Assembly (NCBI RefSeq): GCF_021556435.1
Contig: NZ_JAKGCU010000009.1
Coordinates: 62,001-126,000, forward strand
Origin: Gordonia tangerina
Lineage (GTDB): Bacteria > Actinomycetota > Actinomycetes > Mycobacteriales > Mycobacteriaceae
Length of the DNA: 64,000 bases
Direction: 5' to 3'
Positions within the stretch are counted from its first letter, which is position 1. Each line of letters opens with the position of its first letter. The notes below the pieces were generated by a model that was not told the origin of the DNA, made no database searches, and was given only the letters and a program-made list of their open reading frames with translations. Both the position numbers and the translations under genes were made by a program. Shown piece after piece: positions 11,053 to 19,381 of this stretch.

Positions 11053-11136
11053 CGCCGACAGAACCCTGTTTCACGCCGACAGAACCCCAAATTCCGCCGA
11101 CAGAACCCACAATTGCGGCGACGGAATCGCTCGCCG
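11053..11136 (+). repeat. 21-bp tandem repeats, left array (3 + 1 degenerate)
   Basis: Core CGCCGACAGAACCC begins at 11053, 11074 and 11095, an exact 21-base period; each core is followed by a 7-base AT-richer tail (TGTTTCA, CAAATTC, ACAATTG). A decayed fourth unit with CGGCGACGGAATC starts in phase at 11116. The array starts just after the kgd hairpin and ends 10 bases before the stop of the nuclease-like gene. The same core occurs in inverted orientation on the other side of that gene. Confidence 0.9.
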
Positions 11137-11146
11137 AGGCTGGTGG

Positions 11147-12040
11147 TCAGAAGTACCCGCCACGCACACGCAGAGCCTTCTCGATCTCCATGACGATTCC
11201 CCACTGATCGGTGCGCATCCGTTCAGCATTGATACGTATGACAATCCATCCGAGTGCCCTCAGCTTGGCGTCACGGGCCTCATCATGGGCCTTCTGTGCA
11301 GGCGTCGAGTGAAAGTCCTCACCGTCGTACTCGATCGCTATCTTGAGTTGCTCGTAGGCGAGGTCGATCCGCGCGAAGACGTGCCCATCAACCGGATCGA
11401 CCACCTCGACCTGCAGATCCGGTGTCGGAAGATCGGCTCGGAACACCAGGAGTCGGAGCCAGCTCTCGGGCGGTGATTCCGATCTGCCGTCGATCATCGG
11501 AATCAGCGCACGCAGTTGGCGGATACCGCGGCGCGCTGGGAACTGCTTGACGTAGGCGGCCAGGTCCTCGGGGCAGAAGCCGGTCGCTGATGCGAGGTCG
11601 TCGAGATGACCGAGCGCGCGCCATTCCGGCGGTACCCGACCAATGTCGAGGGCAGTTCGTAACACCGACGTCACCCTCACACCATCGATGTCCACGACAT
11701 CATCGGGCTCGAGGTCTGTGCGATGAACCGCCCGTCCGCGCCCTCGCTTGTTGCCGGCGTCAGGAGCGCGGATCAGCTCGACCGTGAAATCCCCGTCATG
11801 CCATGTGCCGCCGTGCATGACTTTCGCAGCGATCCCACCGACGACCACGTCGTCGGGCGCAGTCCGTGCAGTCGCGATGATCCTCTCACGGGGCGCGAGA
11901 ACAGCCGATCGTTCGACGTAGCTGTCACCATGCAACCGTGTGAACGCGACAGCGAACTGCTCCGCCGACATTTCAGTGGACGCCACGGCCTTCTTGCGTC
12001 GGACAAGGTACTTGTCGCCATTCGGTGAATTGCGTGCCAT
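11147..12040 (-). CDS. AbiEi-like/DUF559 (Vsr-fold) putative nuclease
   Basis: 297 aa. The N-terminal half resembles AbiEi/type IV antitoxin-like proteins (VVGGIAAKVMHGGTW then a beta region ending GVRVTSVLRTALDIGR). The C-terminal part is a DUF559 restriction-endonuclease-fold domain: SPPESWLRLLVFRADLP, RIDLAYEQLKIAIEYDG and LRALGWIVIRIN, giving candidate metal ligands E192, D226 and E237. DUF559 proteins are predicted DNA nucleases related to Vsr. No partner toxin or methylase is adjacent. ATG 12040 is chosen; an in-frame GTG at 12070 would add 10 residues, and neither has a clear SD. It sits exactly between two inverted arrays of a 21-bp repeat, so it may be a mobile or defence cassette. 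Nuclease activity is predicted only. Confidence 0.8.
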   Translation of the reverse strand: MARNSPNGDKYLVRRKKAVASTEMSAEQFAVAFTRLHGDSYVERSAVLAPRERIIATARTAPDDVVVGGIAAKVMHGGTWHDGDFTVELIRAPDAGNKRGRGRAVHRTDLEPDDVVDIDGVRVTSVLRTALDIGRVPPEWRALGHLDDLASATGFCPEDLAAYVKQFPARRGIRQLRALIPMIDGRSESPPESWLRLLVFRADLPTPDLQVEVVDPVDGHVFARIDLAYEQLKIAIEYDGEDFHSTPAQKAHDEARDAKLRALGWIVIRINAERMRTDQWGIVMEIEKALRVRGGYF

Positions 12041-12134
12041 GAGGACATTGCAGGGCACCGGCGCTTCCACAACGACATCAATCGTGCGCCTGGGGACAAT
12101 TCACGCCGTTATCCACAGCCTGCGGTAGGGCCGA

Positions 12135-12190
12135 GGGTTCAGTCGGCGCGAATCCGGGTTCTGTCGGCGAGATTTGGGGTTCTGCCGGCG
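12135..12190 (-). repeat. 21-bp tandem repeats, right array (inverted)
   Basis: On the plus strand GGGTTC(A/T)G(T/C)CGGCG occurs at 12135, 12156 and 12177, again with an exact 21-base period. These are reverse complements of the left-array core, with one mismatch each in the outer two copies. The unit nearest tetR, read on the minus strand, also shares its tail with left unit 2 (AACCCCAAAT). The array ends one base before the tetR stop codon. Confidence 0.9.
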
Positions 12191-12191
12191 A

Positions 12192-12824
12192 TCAGGGGTG
12201 CTGGACGACCGAGGCCAACGCCGGGAGCGACGCGGTGATGACGCCCAGCAGTTCGTCACGCGTGACCACCGGCTCGGTGAGCCAGCTGATGGTGGTCTCC
12301 TCCACGAATGAGATCCAGCCCTGCACAGTCATCTCCACCACCGGTGTGACGTCGATGCCCAGGGCGGGCGCGTGGTCGAGAATGCGCGCCGACATCACCG
12401 CGCGAGTTCCGTCGAACACTTCGCGCATGGCAGGGTCCGCGCTCGACGACCCACGCATGAAAGCCATATACGCCTCGCGATTGGTGCTGACGTAGTCGAT
12501 GAACGCCGACATCGAGCCCGACAGCATCGCCAGCGGATCACCGAGGGACTCATCGGGCGCGGTGCACTCGAGCATCTCGTCGGCCTGCGCCCGAGCGATC
12601 GCGACGTGGAACTCCTGTTTGGAGGCGAAATAGTGGAACAGCAGTGCGCGGGAGACGCCTGCGGCCTCGGCGATGGCGTCGATCGACACCAGTTCCAGCG
12701 GACGATCGCGCACCATCTGCAGGCCGAGATCGATGAACTGGTCGCGCCGTGCTTCCGGACTCATCCGGGTCCGTTTCGCCGTCTCGGCGGGACGTTGTGT
12801 CGCAGAACCTCGGGTCACCGTCAC
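12192..12824 (-). CDS. TetR-family regulator
   Basis: 210 aa repressor. The N-terminal HTH (about residues 24-70) reads RRDQFIDLGLQMV ... SIDAIAEAAGVSRALLFHYF, the classic TetR recognition-helix pattern; the rest is a helical ligand-binding domain of normal length. It starts with GTG and is divergent from the flavin monooxygenase and SDR genes, with a palindrome between them, so it very probably controls that pair in response to a substrate. Its stop codon directly abuts the right 21-bp repeat array. Confidence 0.92.
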   Translation of the reverse strand: MTVTRGSATQRPAETAKRTRMSPEARRDQFIDLGLQMVRDRPLELVSIDAIAEAAGVSRALLFHYFASKQEFHVAIARAQADEMLECTAPDESLGDPLAMLSGSMSAFIDYVSTNREAYMAFMRGSSSADPAMREVFDGTRAVMSARILDHAPALGIDVTPVVEMTVQGWISFVEETTISWLTEPVVTRDELLGVITASLPALASVVQHP

Positions 12825-12898
12825 AGCTTACGTGTCCTCTCCCGCGTTCGTTTCCGCGCATTCGTGCTGGTCCACTCCACCGTAGGCCGCTATTGATC

Positions 12899-12915
12899 AT
12901 AGTTCAACAAACTAT
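12899..12915. promoter_or_regulatory. Candidate TetR operator
   Basis: ATAGTT-CAACA-AACTAT, perfect 6-base arms within a 17-base site, in an unusually AT-rich part of the tetR/monooxygenase intergenic region. It lies 34 bases before the monooxygenase ATG and 75 bases before the tetR start. Operator function is inferred from position and symmetry. Confidence 0.55.
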
Positions 12916-12949
12916 TGACGCTCATTCAGTAGAACGCTACGGTGAGACC

Positions 12950-14485
12950 ATGACAATGATCGATGTACAGATCGCCATCGTCGGGGCAGGCTTCTCCGGC
13001 CTGGGCGCAGCCATCAAGCTCAAGCAGAACGGTGTCGACGATTTCGTGATCCTGGATCGCGGGGCCGACTTCGGCGGCACCTGGCGCGACAACACCTACC
13101 CGGGGGCCGCTTGCGACGTCCCGTCGCAGCTCTACTCCTACTCATTCGCGCACAACCCCCGATGGTCGCGCTCGTACTCACATCAACCGGAGATCCACCG
13201 GTACATCAACGGTGTCGCCGATGAACACGGAGTGCGCGGCCACACCCGCTTCGGTACCGAGGTCGAGCGCGCCGAATGGCATGAGGACCAGCAACGCTGG
13301 ATTCTCGACGTCGTCCGCGAGGGGCAGAACGAGCAGGTGCGCGCTGAGATCATGGTCGGCGCGGTCGGCCCGCTGTGCGAGCCCAACCTGCCCGACATCG
13401 ACGGATTCGACGACTTCGACGGCAAGATCGTGCACTCGGCTCGGTGGGACAACGATTACGACTTCACCGGTAAGCGAGTGGCGGTGATCGGCACCGGCGC
13501 GTCGGCGATCCAGCTCGTGCCCGAACTGGCCAAGGTCGCCGGCCGCCTCGACGTCTACCAGCGCACCGCACCGTGGATCGTGCCGCGGACGGAACGTCCG
13601 TACACCGCAGCAGAGCACTGGGCGTTCGAGAACGTGCCGGGGTTCCAGACGGCGATGCGCGGCGTCGTCTACGCGGCCAACGAGGTCACCGCGTTCGGAC
13701 TCACCTACTCCCCCAAGTCACTCAAACCGGTCGAGCTCATCTGCCGCGCCAACATCGCCCGGTCCATCCGCGACCGCGAGCTCAAGCGAAAAGTGACCCC
13801 CACCTTCCAGGTCGGCTGCAAGCGGATTCTGCGTTCCAACGACTGGTACCCGGCGATCGCCCGATCCAACGTCGACCTGGTCACCGATCCGATCGCGGGC
13901 GTCACCGAGTCGGGCATCCGCACCGCCGACGGACGTGTGCGCGACGTCGACGTCATCGTGGTGGCCACCGGGTTCCACGTCACCGACTCCCCGGTGTTCG
14001 GCAAGATCATCGGCACCGACGGCAGCAGCCTGGCCGGGGTCTGGGACGAGATCGGCATGCAGGGCTACAAGGGCTCGTTCGTCAACGGGTTCCCCAACAT
14101 GATGCTGATGATCGGCCCGTCCACGGGTCTGGGCCACACCTCGATGGTGTACATGATCGAGTCGCAGCTGAACTACTTGGTCGACTACGTGAAAACGGTT
14201 CGCCAGCAGGGCATCACACGCACAGACGTGAAGTTCGACGCTCAGCGCGCCTATAACGCGGAGATCCAGCACAGCCTGCGCAACAGTGTGTGGGTCAACG
14301 GCGGATGTGCGTCCTGGTACAAGGATCACCACGGCAACATCACCACGCTGTGGCCCGGCTTCACGTTCAACTTCCGACGAGTCACCAAGCGTTTCGACAT
14401 CGCCGCCTACGATGTGGAGCGCACTCGCAACGCCCCGGCAACCACAGACACCACCGACAAGCGGCCGGCCTCGGTCACCGCCTGA
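12950..14485 (+). CDS. Flavin-containing monooxygenase, Baeyer-Villiger type
   Basis: 511 aa FAD/NADPH monooxygenase. FAD-binding Rossmann motif GAGFSGLGAAIKLKQ (residues 12-26), then FGGTWRDNTYPGAACDVPS, the Baeyer-Villiger fingerprint FxGxxxHxxxW (F156-D-G-K-I-V-H162-S-A-R-W166, followed by Asp, the W(P/D) variant), and the NADPH Rossmann motif GKRVAVIGTGASAIQ. These enzymes insert oxygen next to ketones to form esters or lactones. ATG 12950 has GGTGAG just upstream; longer in-frame starts run through the divergent regulator gene and are rejected. The SDR 22 bases downstream could supply the ketone by oxidising an alcohol (inference). Confidence 0.93.
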   Translation: MTMIDVQIAIVGAGFSGLGAAIKLKQNGVDDFVILDRGADFGGTWRDNTYPGAACDVPSQLYSYSFAHNPRWSRSYSHQPEIHRYINGVADEHGVRGHTRFGTEVERAEWHEDQQRWILDVVREGQNEQVRAEIMVGAVGPLCEPNLPDIDGFDDFDGKIVHSARWDNDYDFTGKRVAVIGTGASAIQLVPELAKVAGRLDVYQRTAPWIVPRTERPYTAAEHWAFENVPGFQTAMRGVVYAANEVTAFGLTYSPKSLKPVELICRANIARSIRDRELKRKVTPTFQVGCKRILRSNDWYPAIARSNVDLVTDPIAGVTESGIRTADGRVRDVDVIVVATGFHVTDSPVFGKIIGTDGSSLAGVWDEIGMQGYKGSFVNGFPNMMLMIGPSTGLGHTSMVYMIESQLNYLVDYVKTVRQQGITRTDVKFDAQRAYNAEIQHSLRNSVWVNGGCASWYKDHHGNITTLWPGFTFNFRRVTKRFDIAAYDVERTRNAPATTDTTDKRPASVTA

Positions 14486-14507
14486 ATGCCGTCGAAGGAG
14501 ACACACC

Positions 14508-15338
14508 ATGAAGGACTTTCGTGACAAGGTCGTCGTCATCACCGGCGCCGGTTCGGGAATGGGCCGCGACCTCGCGGTGAAGCTGGGCCGGATGGGCGCC
14601 AAACTCGCCATCTCCGACCTCAACCCGGAAGGCCTGGCGGTCACCGAGAAGCTGGTCGCCGAGACGGGGGCACCCGTGCACGCGCAATTGCTCAACGTCG
14701 CCGAGCGGGAGGCCGTGCTGGAGTACGCGGACACCGTGGTGGCCCATTACGGCATCGTCAACGTCATCTTCAACAATGCCGGCATCGCCCATCACGGGGA
14801 GATCGAGCGCACCGAGTTCAAGGACATCGAGCGGGTGATGGACGTCGACTACTGGGGAGTCGTCAACGGCACCAAGGCTTTCCTGCCACACATCATCGCG
14901 TCCGGAGACGGCCACATCGTCAACACCTCGTCGCTGTTCGGGCTACTGTCCGAACCCGGGCAGGCCGCCTACAACTCGGCGAAGTTCGCAGTCCGCGGCT
15001 TCACCGAGGCCCTCAACCAAGAGATGATCGTCGCCAAGCACCCGGTGAAGGTCACCTGCGTGCACCCCGGCGGTATCAAGACCGCGATCGCGCGCAACGC
15101 CACCACGTCCGGTGAGCACAACCAGAAGTCCACTGCCGAGTTCTTCGACCGCTACCTCGCCCGGATGACGTCGGCCGACGCCGCCGACGTCATCATCAAC
15201 GGCGTCCGCCGCAACCGCGCCCGCGTGCTCGTCGGTACCGACGCCAAACTGCTCGACCTCTGGGTCCGCGTCGTCGCCTCGGGCTATCAGGGCGTCGTCG
15301 CCCGGATCGCCGGCTGGGCGTTGTCCAAGGCCCGCTGA
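14508..15338 (+). CDS. Short-chain dehydrogenase/reductase
   Basis: 276 aa classical SDR that oxidises or reduces a hydroxyl/keto group with NAD(P). Nucleotide motif TGAGSGMG (residues 12-19), NNAG, and catalytic YNSAK with Tyr155 and Lys159. GAAGGAG at 14494-14500 sets the ATG. It follows the Baeyer-Villiger-type monooxygenase by 22 bases and is likely in its operon under the divergent TetR. Mycobacterial homologues in this arrangement act on alcohols or sterol-like compounds, but the substrate here is unknown. Confidence 0.92.
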   Translation: MKDFRDKVVVITGAGSGMGRDLAVKLGRMGAKLAISDLNPEGLAVTEKLVAETGAPVHAQLLNVAEREAVLEYADTVVAHYGIVNVIFNNAGIAHHGEIERTEFKDIERVMDVDYWGVVNGTKAFLPHIIASGDGHIVNTSSLFGLLSEPGQAAYNSAKFAVRGFTEALNQEMIVAKHPVKVTCVHPGGIKTAIARNATTSGEHNQKSTAEFFDRYLARMTSADAADVIINGVRRNRARVLVGTDAKLLDLWVRVVASGYQGVVARIAGWALSKAR

Positions 15339-15344
15339 CCAGGC

Positions 15345-15383
15345 GGTTGGCCGGACCGGTTCACAGACCGTGTTCGGCCAACC
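15345..15383. terminator. Hairpin between convergent SDR and lipoprotein genes
   Basis: GGTTGGCCG at 15345-15353 pairs perfectly with CGGCCAACC at 15375-15383 across a 21-base loop. It spans the short gap between two convergent genes and enters the end of the lipoprotein gene. Likely a bidirectional terminator, without a T-run. Confidence 0.45.
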
Positions 15384-16299
15384 ACTCGCCCGCGAGTTCG
15401 GCCGGGTCTGCGCCGGTGTCCACGGCGCGAGCCAGCGTTGCCAGATCCGCCGTGGTCATCTCGCCGGCGACCACATTCATCGTCTTGACCTCGTCGAGGG
15501 TGAGAGCCGCGCTGCGATAGACCGGCACCAGTTCCTCGGGTCGCGGCCCAACGTCGACGACGGCCGTCGCCGACGGCGCGGCCGAGGCTGTCGCCGATGC
15601 GGTGGCGTCGGGCACCGACACCCGCAGCGCACGAATGTCACCGACCGACCCCTCCGCGTCGTCACCCGCGACGTCGAGCGGGGTCAGGACGCCGACCGCC
15701 TGCCCCGAGGCGATCCGGTCGGCGGCCGCAGACACCGAGTCCACCGATTCCACCGGACCGAAGCGACATCCGGCCGCAGCGAACGCCGCCACCACACCCT
15801 GCTGTGGCGCACCGATCATCACCACCGGCAGGTCGGCGGGCAGCCGGCCGCAGTCGGCGAGGTCGCTCACCTGCCCGTCGTCGGCCGTCGAAGCAGCGAC
15901 GAAGACCTGCGGTGTGGCGGTCACCATCGTCGCGTCACCCACCGACACCCCCTGCGGGAGTGACCGGTTGAGATCGGTGTAGACCTCCTCGGCGGTTCGT
16001 GGCTCGAGCTGCGGCGCGAGCCGGCTGAGCAGGTTTCCGCTGAATGCCGGGAACAGGTCGACGTCGAGTGTGTCCATCTCGTCGAGGAGTTGCCGGTAGT
16101 CACCGGTGTGTATTTCTGTCGACACCGGGCTACCCGCATGTCGGAGTGCGCCGGCATAGACCTGGGCCATCACGATCATCGCCGATGAGTCCGGTGCGCC
16201 CAACGTCACCTCTCGGCCCGGCGAGGTGTCCTCAGAGCACGCCAGGAGGGTCGCCGCGAGGGCACAGATCGTCAAAACAGCCGTCAGTGCGCGCTTCAT
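15361..16299 (-). CDS. Glycine betaine/choline-type substrate-binding lipoprotein
   Basis: 312 aa secreted lipoprotein of the OpuAC/ProX type. Signal peptide MKRALTAVLTICALAATLLAC with lipobox LLAC (Cys21). The mature part has OpuAC-like features: substrate loop near the N terminus (GAPDSSAMIVMAQVYAGALR), YRQLLDEMDTLDVDLFPAFSG and DADA-like central region. A low-complexity Ala/Ser/Thr stretch (VPDATASATASAAPSATAVV) interrupts the C-terminal lobe. No permease or ATPase gene is adjacent, which is unusual. ATG 16299 is used; a GTG at 16311 would add four residues. Confidence 0.75.
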   Translation of the reverse strand: MKRALTAVLTICALAATLLACSEDTSPGREVTLGAPDSSAMIVMAQVYAGALRHAGSPVSTEIHTGDYRQLLDEMDTLDVDLFPAFSGNLLSRLAPQLEPRTAEEVYTDLNRSLPQGVSVGDATMVTATPQVFVAASTADDGQVSDLADCGRLPADLPVVMIGAPQQGVVAAFAAAGCRFGPVESVDSVSAAADRIASGQAVGVLTPLDVAGDDAEGSVGDIRALRVSVPDATASATASAAPSATAVVDVGPRPEELVPVYRSAALTLDEVKTMNVVAGEMTTADLATLARAVDTGADPAELAGEWLAEHGL

Positions 16300-16312
16300 C
16301 ACGCGCCCCACG

Positions 16313-16933
16313 TTAGCCGCCCGCGGCGACGAACCCAGCGACGGAGTCGGCGATCAATTGGACCGCGATGGCGGCGAGCAACAGACCCGCGATCTTCGCC
16401 AACAACGTGATACCGCCGATGCCGAGCAGGCGGATCAGGATCGTCGAATAGCGCAGCACGATCATGACGATCAAGTGGACGCTGATGATGGCCGCGGCGA
16501 TCGCCACATAGCCCCCGGCGTTACCCGCTTCGGCGCTCACCGCCACGATCACCGCTGCGATGGCGCCCGGTCCGGCCAGCAGCGGGGTCCCCAGTGGCAC
16601 CAATGCCACGTTGACATCGTCGCTGGCCTCGGGTTTGCCCGCAGAGCCCAGTCCGGTCAGCAACTGCAGCGCCACCAGCAGCAACAGCAGCCCGCCCGCA
16701 CCCTGCAGGGACGGGATCCCGATGTGCAGATAGTTCAGGATCGCCTTGCCACCGATCGCGAACACACTGATCACCAGCAGACTGACCAGCGGAGCCTGCC
16801 AGGCGGCGCGGCGCCGGTACTCCGCCGATCGGTGGCCCACCAGGCTGAGGAACACCGGTACCTGGCCGGGCGGATCCATGATCACGATCAGCGTGATCAA
16901 AGTGGTGGTGTAGACGGTCACGTCGAAGGGCAC
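16313..16933 (-). CDS. MarC-family integral membrane protein
   Basis: 206 aa with six predicted membrane helices and the family signature IVIMDPPGQVPVFLSLV near the N terminus (DPxGxxP). MarC proteins were once linked to multiple antibiotic resistance; their transport function is unproven. It lies between the binding lipoprotein and the divergently transcribed corA with only a 29-base gap to corA, so they share a promoter region. Confidence 0.9.
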   Translation of the reverse strand: MPFDVTVYTTTLITLIVIMDPPGQVPVFLSLVGHRSAEYRRRAAWQAPLVSLLVISVFAIGGKAILNYLHIGIPSLQGAGGLLLLLVALQLLTGLGSAGKPEASDDVNVALVPLGTPLLAGPGAIAAVIVAVSAEAGNAGGYVAIAAAIISVHLIVMIVLRYSTILIRLLGIGGITLLAKIAGLLLAAIAVQLIADSVAGFVAAGG

Positions 16934-16962
16934 GCGGTGATCCTACGAGTAGCATCCACCTC

Positions 16963-18045
16963 GTGCCCTCGATGCCGCATCTGCGGCCCGGCGGATTCGT
17001 CACGCCGCGCCGCGACAAGCGTCCGCTGCCGCGTATCCCGGTGCCCGCGGCCCGCGCGGTGGTCGACTGTGCCGTCTACGTGAACGGCGATCGCCGCCCC
17101 GGGCGGGTGTCCTACCGCGAAGCGCTGCACGAGGTGCGCGCGAGTGGCGAGGGGTACGTCTGGCTCGGCCTGCATTCCCCCGACGACGAACAGATGCAGG
17201 ACGTCGGGCGGGTCTTCGGGCTGCACGAGTTGGTGGTGGAAGACGCCGTCAACGCCCACCAGCGACCGAAGCTCGAGGTGTACGACGACACCCAGTTCCT
17301 GGTGTTGCGCACGGTGAAGTACGTGGAGCACGAGTCGATGGACAAGGCCAGTGAGGTCGTCGAGACCGGCGAGATCATGATCTTCGTCGGTCCGGATTTC
17401 GTCATCACCGTCCGCCACGGCGATCACACGCACCTGTCCGGATTGCGTCGGCGGCTGGAGGCCCGGCCCACACGACTGGAGTTGGGACCGACCGCGGTGC
17501 TGCACGCGATCTCCGACCTCGTCGTGGACAGCTATCTCGCGGTCACCGATCGGATGGAAACCGACATCGTCGCCATCGAGAGCTCGGTGTTCGGGACCCA
17601 GCGCTCCCTCAACATCGACCCCGTCTACCTGCTCAAACGCGAGGTTCTGGAGTTGCGACGCGCAGTGACCCCGCTGACCGGGCCGTTGGCCCGGCTCACC
17701 GCCGACAATCCGATGGTGCCAAAGGAGATCAGGCGGCACTTCCGTGACGTCGCCGACCATCTCACCACTGTCATCGACCGGGTCGTGGAGTACGACGAGG
17801 TTCTCACCTCGTTGCTCGGTGCCGCGGCGGCGAAGGTGGGCATCCAGCAGAACACCGACATGCGCAAGATCTCGTCGTGGGTCGCGATCGCGGCCGTGCC
17901 GACCCTGGTGGCCGGGATCTATGGCATGAACTTCGAGTACATGCCAGAACTCGACGAACGCTGGGGTTATCCGACGGTGATCGTCGGACTGCTCGTCGCG
18001 TGCTCCGCGCTGTGGGTGATTTTGCGCCGACACCACTGGCTGTAG
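16963..18045 (+). CDS. corA: Magnesium/cobalt transporter CorA
   Basis: 360 aa pentameric Mg2+/Co2+ channel. Long cytoplasmic alpha/beta funnel domain, then two C-terminal helices with the selectivity motif YGMNFEYMPE (Gly321-Met322-Asn323) and a basic tail RRHHW. GTG start. The gene corresponds by content and neighbourhood to Rv1239c. A GC hairpin with a T-run follows immediately. Confidence 0.96.
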   Translation: MPSMPHLRPGGFVTPRRDKRPLPRIPVPAARAVVDCAVYVNGDRRPGRVSYREALHEVRASGEGYVWLGLHSPDDEQMQDVGRVFGLHELVVEDAVNAHQRPKLEVYDDTQFLVLRTVKYVEHESMDKASEVVETGEIMIFVGPDFVITVRHGDHTHLSGLRRRLEARPTRLELGPTAVLHAISDLVVDSYLAVTDRMETDIVAIESSVFGTQRSLNIDPVYLLKREVLELRRAVTPLTGPLARLTADNPMVPKEIRRHFRDVADHLTTVIDRVVEYDEVLTSLLGAAAAKVGIQQNTDMRKISSWVAIAAVPTLVAGIYGMNFEYMPELDERWGYPTVIVGLLVACSALWVILRRHHWL

Positions 18046-18068
18046 CGCCGGACGCCGACCGGCGTTTT
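18046..18068 (+). terminator. Rho-independent terminator of corA
   Basis: CGCCGG (18046-18051), 7-base loop, CCGGCG (18059-18064), then TTTT. It starts one base after the corA stop and 15 bases before the convergent gene's stop. This is the clearest intrinsic terminator in the window. Confidence 0.75.
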
Positions 18069-18082
18069 CCTCCTAGGACCGC

Positions 18083-18658
18083 TCAGAGCTTCGCGGCGGC
18101 TCGCTCCGGCGACATCACGTCGATTCCGGCTTCACGCCAGGCCTCACGCAGGGCGTCGGCGCCCTTGAGCCGTACCCATGCGGCCTCGTTCGCGGTGATC
18201 GGCACGGCACGCAGGAATCGAACCGGATCCATCGGCTCCGGTAACACCAGGTCGCCGAGGTCATCGGGTTCGAGGAGCAGCGCCGTCGGTGCCGCCCCGT
18301 CCCAGACCGGTTCGGACAGGTCGACGAGGGCATCAGGGGCCAGGATGAGGCCTTCGACGGCCGGCGCCGCGGCCACCGTCGCCATCCGCTTGTGCAGGCC
18401 GGGCAACGGGGTCGACGCGTGCAATCGCACCACGACCTCGGCGCGTGGCCCCGTGACGGGGTCGGCGTGGAGATCGCTGGGTTCGCTCATCGGGTGCCGG
18501 GCGCAACCGAGGGTCACGTAGACGACATCGTCGCCGCCGGCGAACCGCAGTACCTCGATCGGCTCCACTCCCAGGAAGGTGACCGAGGCACGTTGCGGTT
18601 GCGTGGACATACGCTCGCCGAGGAACTCACTGATCCGGTCGGTGACTGCATCGCTCAC
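18083..18658 (-). CDS. Suppressor-of-fused (SUFU) domain protein
   Basis: 191 aa soluble protein resembling the SUFU domain family of bacteria (VTFLGVEPIEVLRF, DVVYVTLGCARHPM, EVVVRLHAS, PEPMDPVRFLRAVPITANEAAWV). In bacteria the domain is common as a possible immunity-type fold but this protein has no toxin next to it. GTG 18658 is chosen because longer starts run into the divergent phosphoesterase gene. It is convergent with corA. Confidence 0.7.
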   Translation of the reverse strand: MSDAVTDRISEFLGERMSTQPQRASVTFLGVEPIEVLRFAGGDDVVYVTLGCARHPMSEPSDLHADPVTGPRAEVVVRLHASTPLPGLHKRMATVAAAPAVEGLILAPDALVDLSEPVWDGAAPTALLLEPDDLGDLVLPEPMDPVRFLRAVPITANEAAWVRLKGADALREAWREAGIDVMSPERAAAKL

Positions 18659-18706
18659 GGCTCCAACCGTAGTCGCCGCGCTGACCGGCCCCGTAACCTG
18701 ACAGGC

Positions 18707-19381
18707 GTGGTTCGTGTGCTGGCGGTGGCCGACGAGGTCGTGGAGTCGCTGACCTTCGGTATGGGTATCGAAGGTCGGCCCGACGTCATCCTCGGTGCCG
18801 GCGACCTTCCGTTCGAATACCTGGAGGTGCTCGCCACGCTCTGCGACGCGCCGTGCGTCTTCGTACCCGGCAATCACGATCGGGATCTGTCGGGCTACCG
18901 GCAGGCACGCGCAGGCTGGGTCCGTGCCGGGTTACCGGCCGCCGAACCCGGGCCACGTGGCGCGATCAACGTCGACGGCCGCACCACGACCGTCGCCGGT
19001 CTGCGGATCAGCGGGCTCGGCGGCTGTCGGCGTTACAACAGCGGCCCCAACCAATACACCGATGTCCATCAGCGGCTGCGCTCCTGGCGGTTGACCTGCT
19101 CGCGGCCGACGCCCGACATTCTGTTGACCCACAGCCCGGCACGTGGGGTCGGGGACGGCGACGACGCCCCGCATCGCGGATTCGACTGTTATCACGGCCT
19201 CGTGCGGTCGTTGCGCCCCACCCTGTTGGTGCACGGGCATGTGCATCCGTACGGAATGCGGCCGGCCGACAAGATGATCGGCGACGACACGATCTCCATG
19301 AATGTCGTGGGCTACTGCGAGTTCGACATCGAGCCGGGCAGCCGGGAATTCCAGGTCGTGAGGCGACGACATGGCTCGTGA
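18707..19381 (+). CDS. Calcineurin-like metallophosphoesterase
   Basis: 224 aa. Begins VVRVLAVADEVVESL, then GAGDLPFEYL (GD motif), VPGNHDRDLSGY (GNHD motif), LLTHSPARG and LVHGHVHPYG (GHxH motif), so the metal-binding residues of class III phosphoesterases are present except that the first motif is AVADEV rather than DxH. Substrate unknown. GTG 18707 fits the first beta strand. It overlaps the ParB-like gene by 11 bases, so the pair is translationally coupled and likely functions together. Confidence 0.85.
   Translation: MVRVLAVADEVVESLTFGMGIEGRPDVILGAGDLPFEYLEVLATLCDAPCVFVPGNHDRDLSGYRQARAGWVRAGLPAAEPGPRGAINVDGRTTTVAGLRISGLGGCRRYNSGPNQYTDVHQRLRSWRLTCSRPTPDILLTHSPARGVGDGDDAPHRGFDCYHGLVRSLRPTLLVHGHVHPYGMRPADKMIGDDTISMNVVGYCEFDIEPGSREFQVVRRRHGS

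Noticed and set aside
11053-11108. CRISPR array
   Set aside because: Repeats are 14 bases with 7-base gaps, no spacer-length variation or cas genes; better seen as a 21-bp tandem array.
12749-12949. N-terminal extension of the monooxygenase
   Set aside because: The extended frame crosses the tetR start region and operator; ATG 12950 has an SD and starts at the FAD-binding strand.
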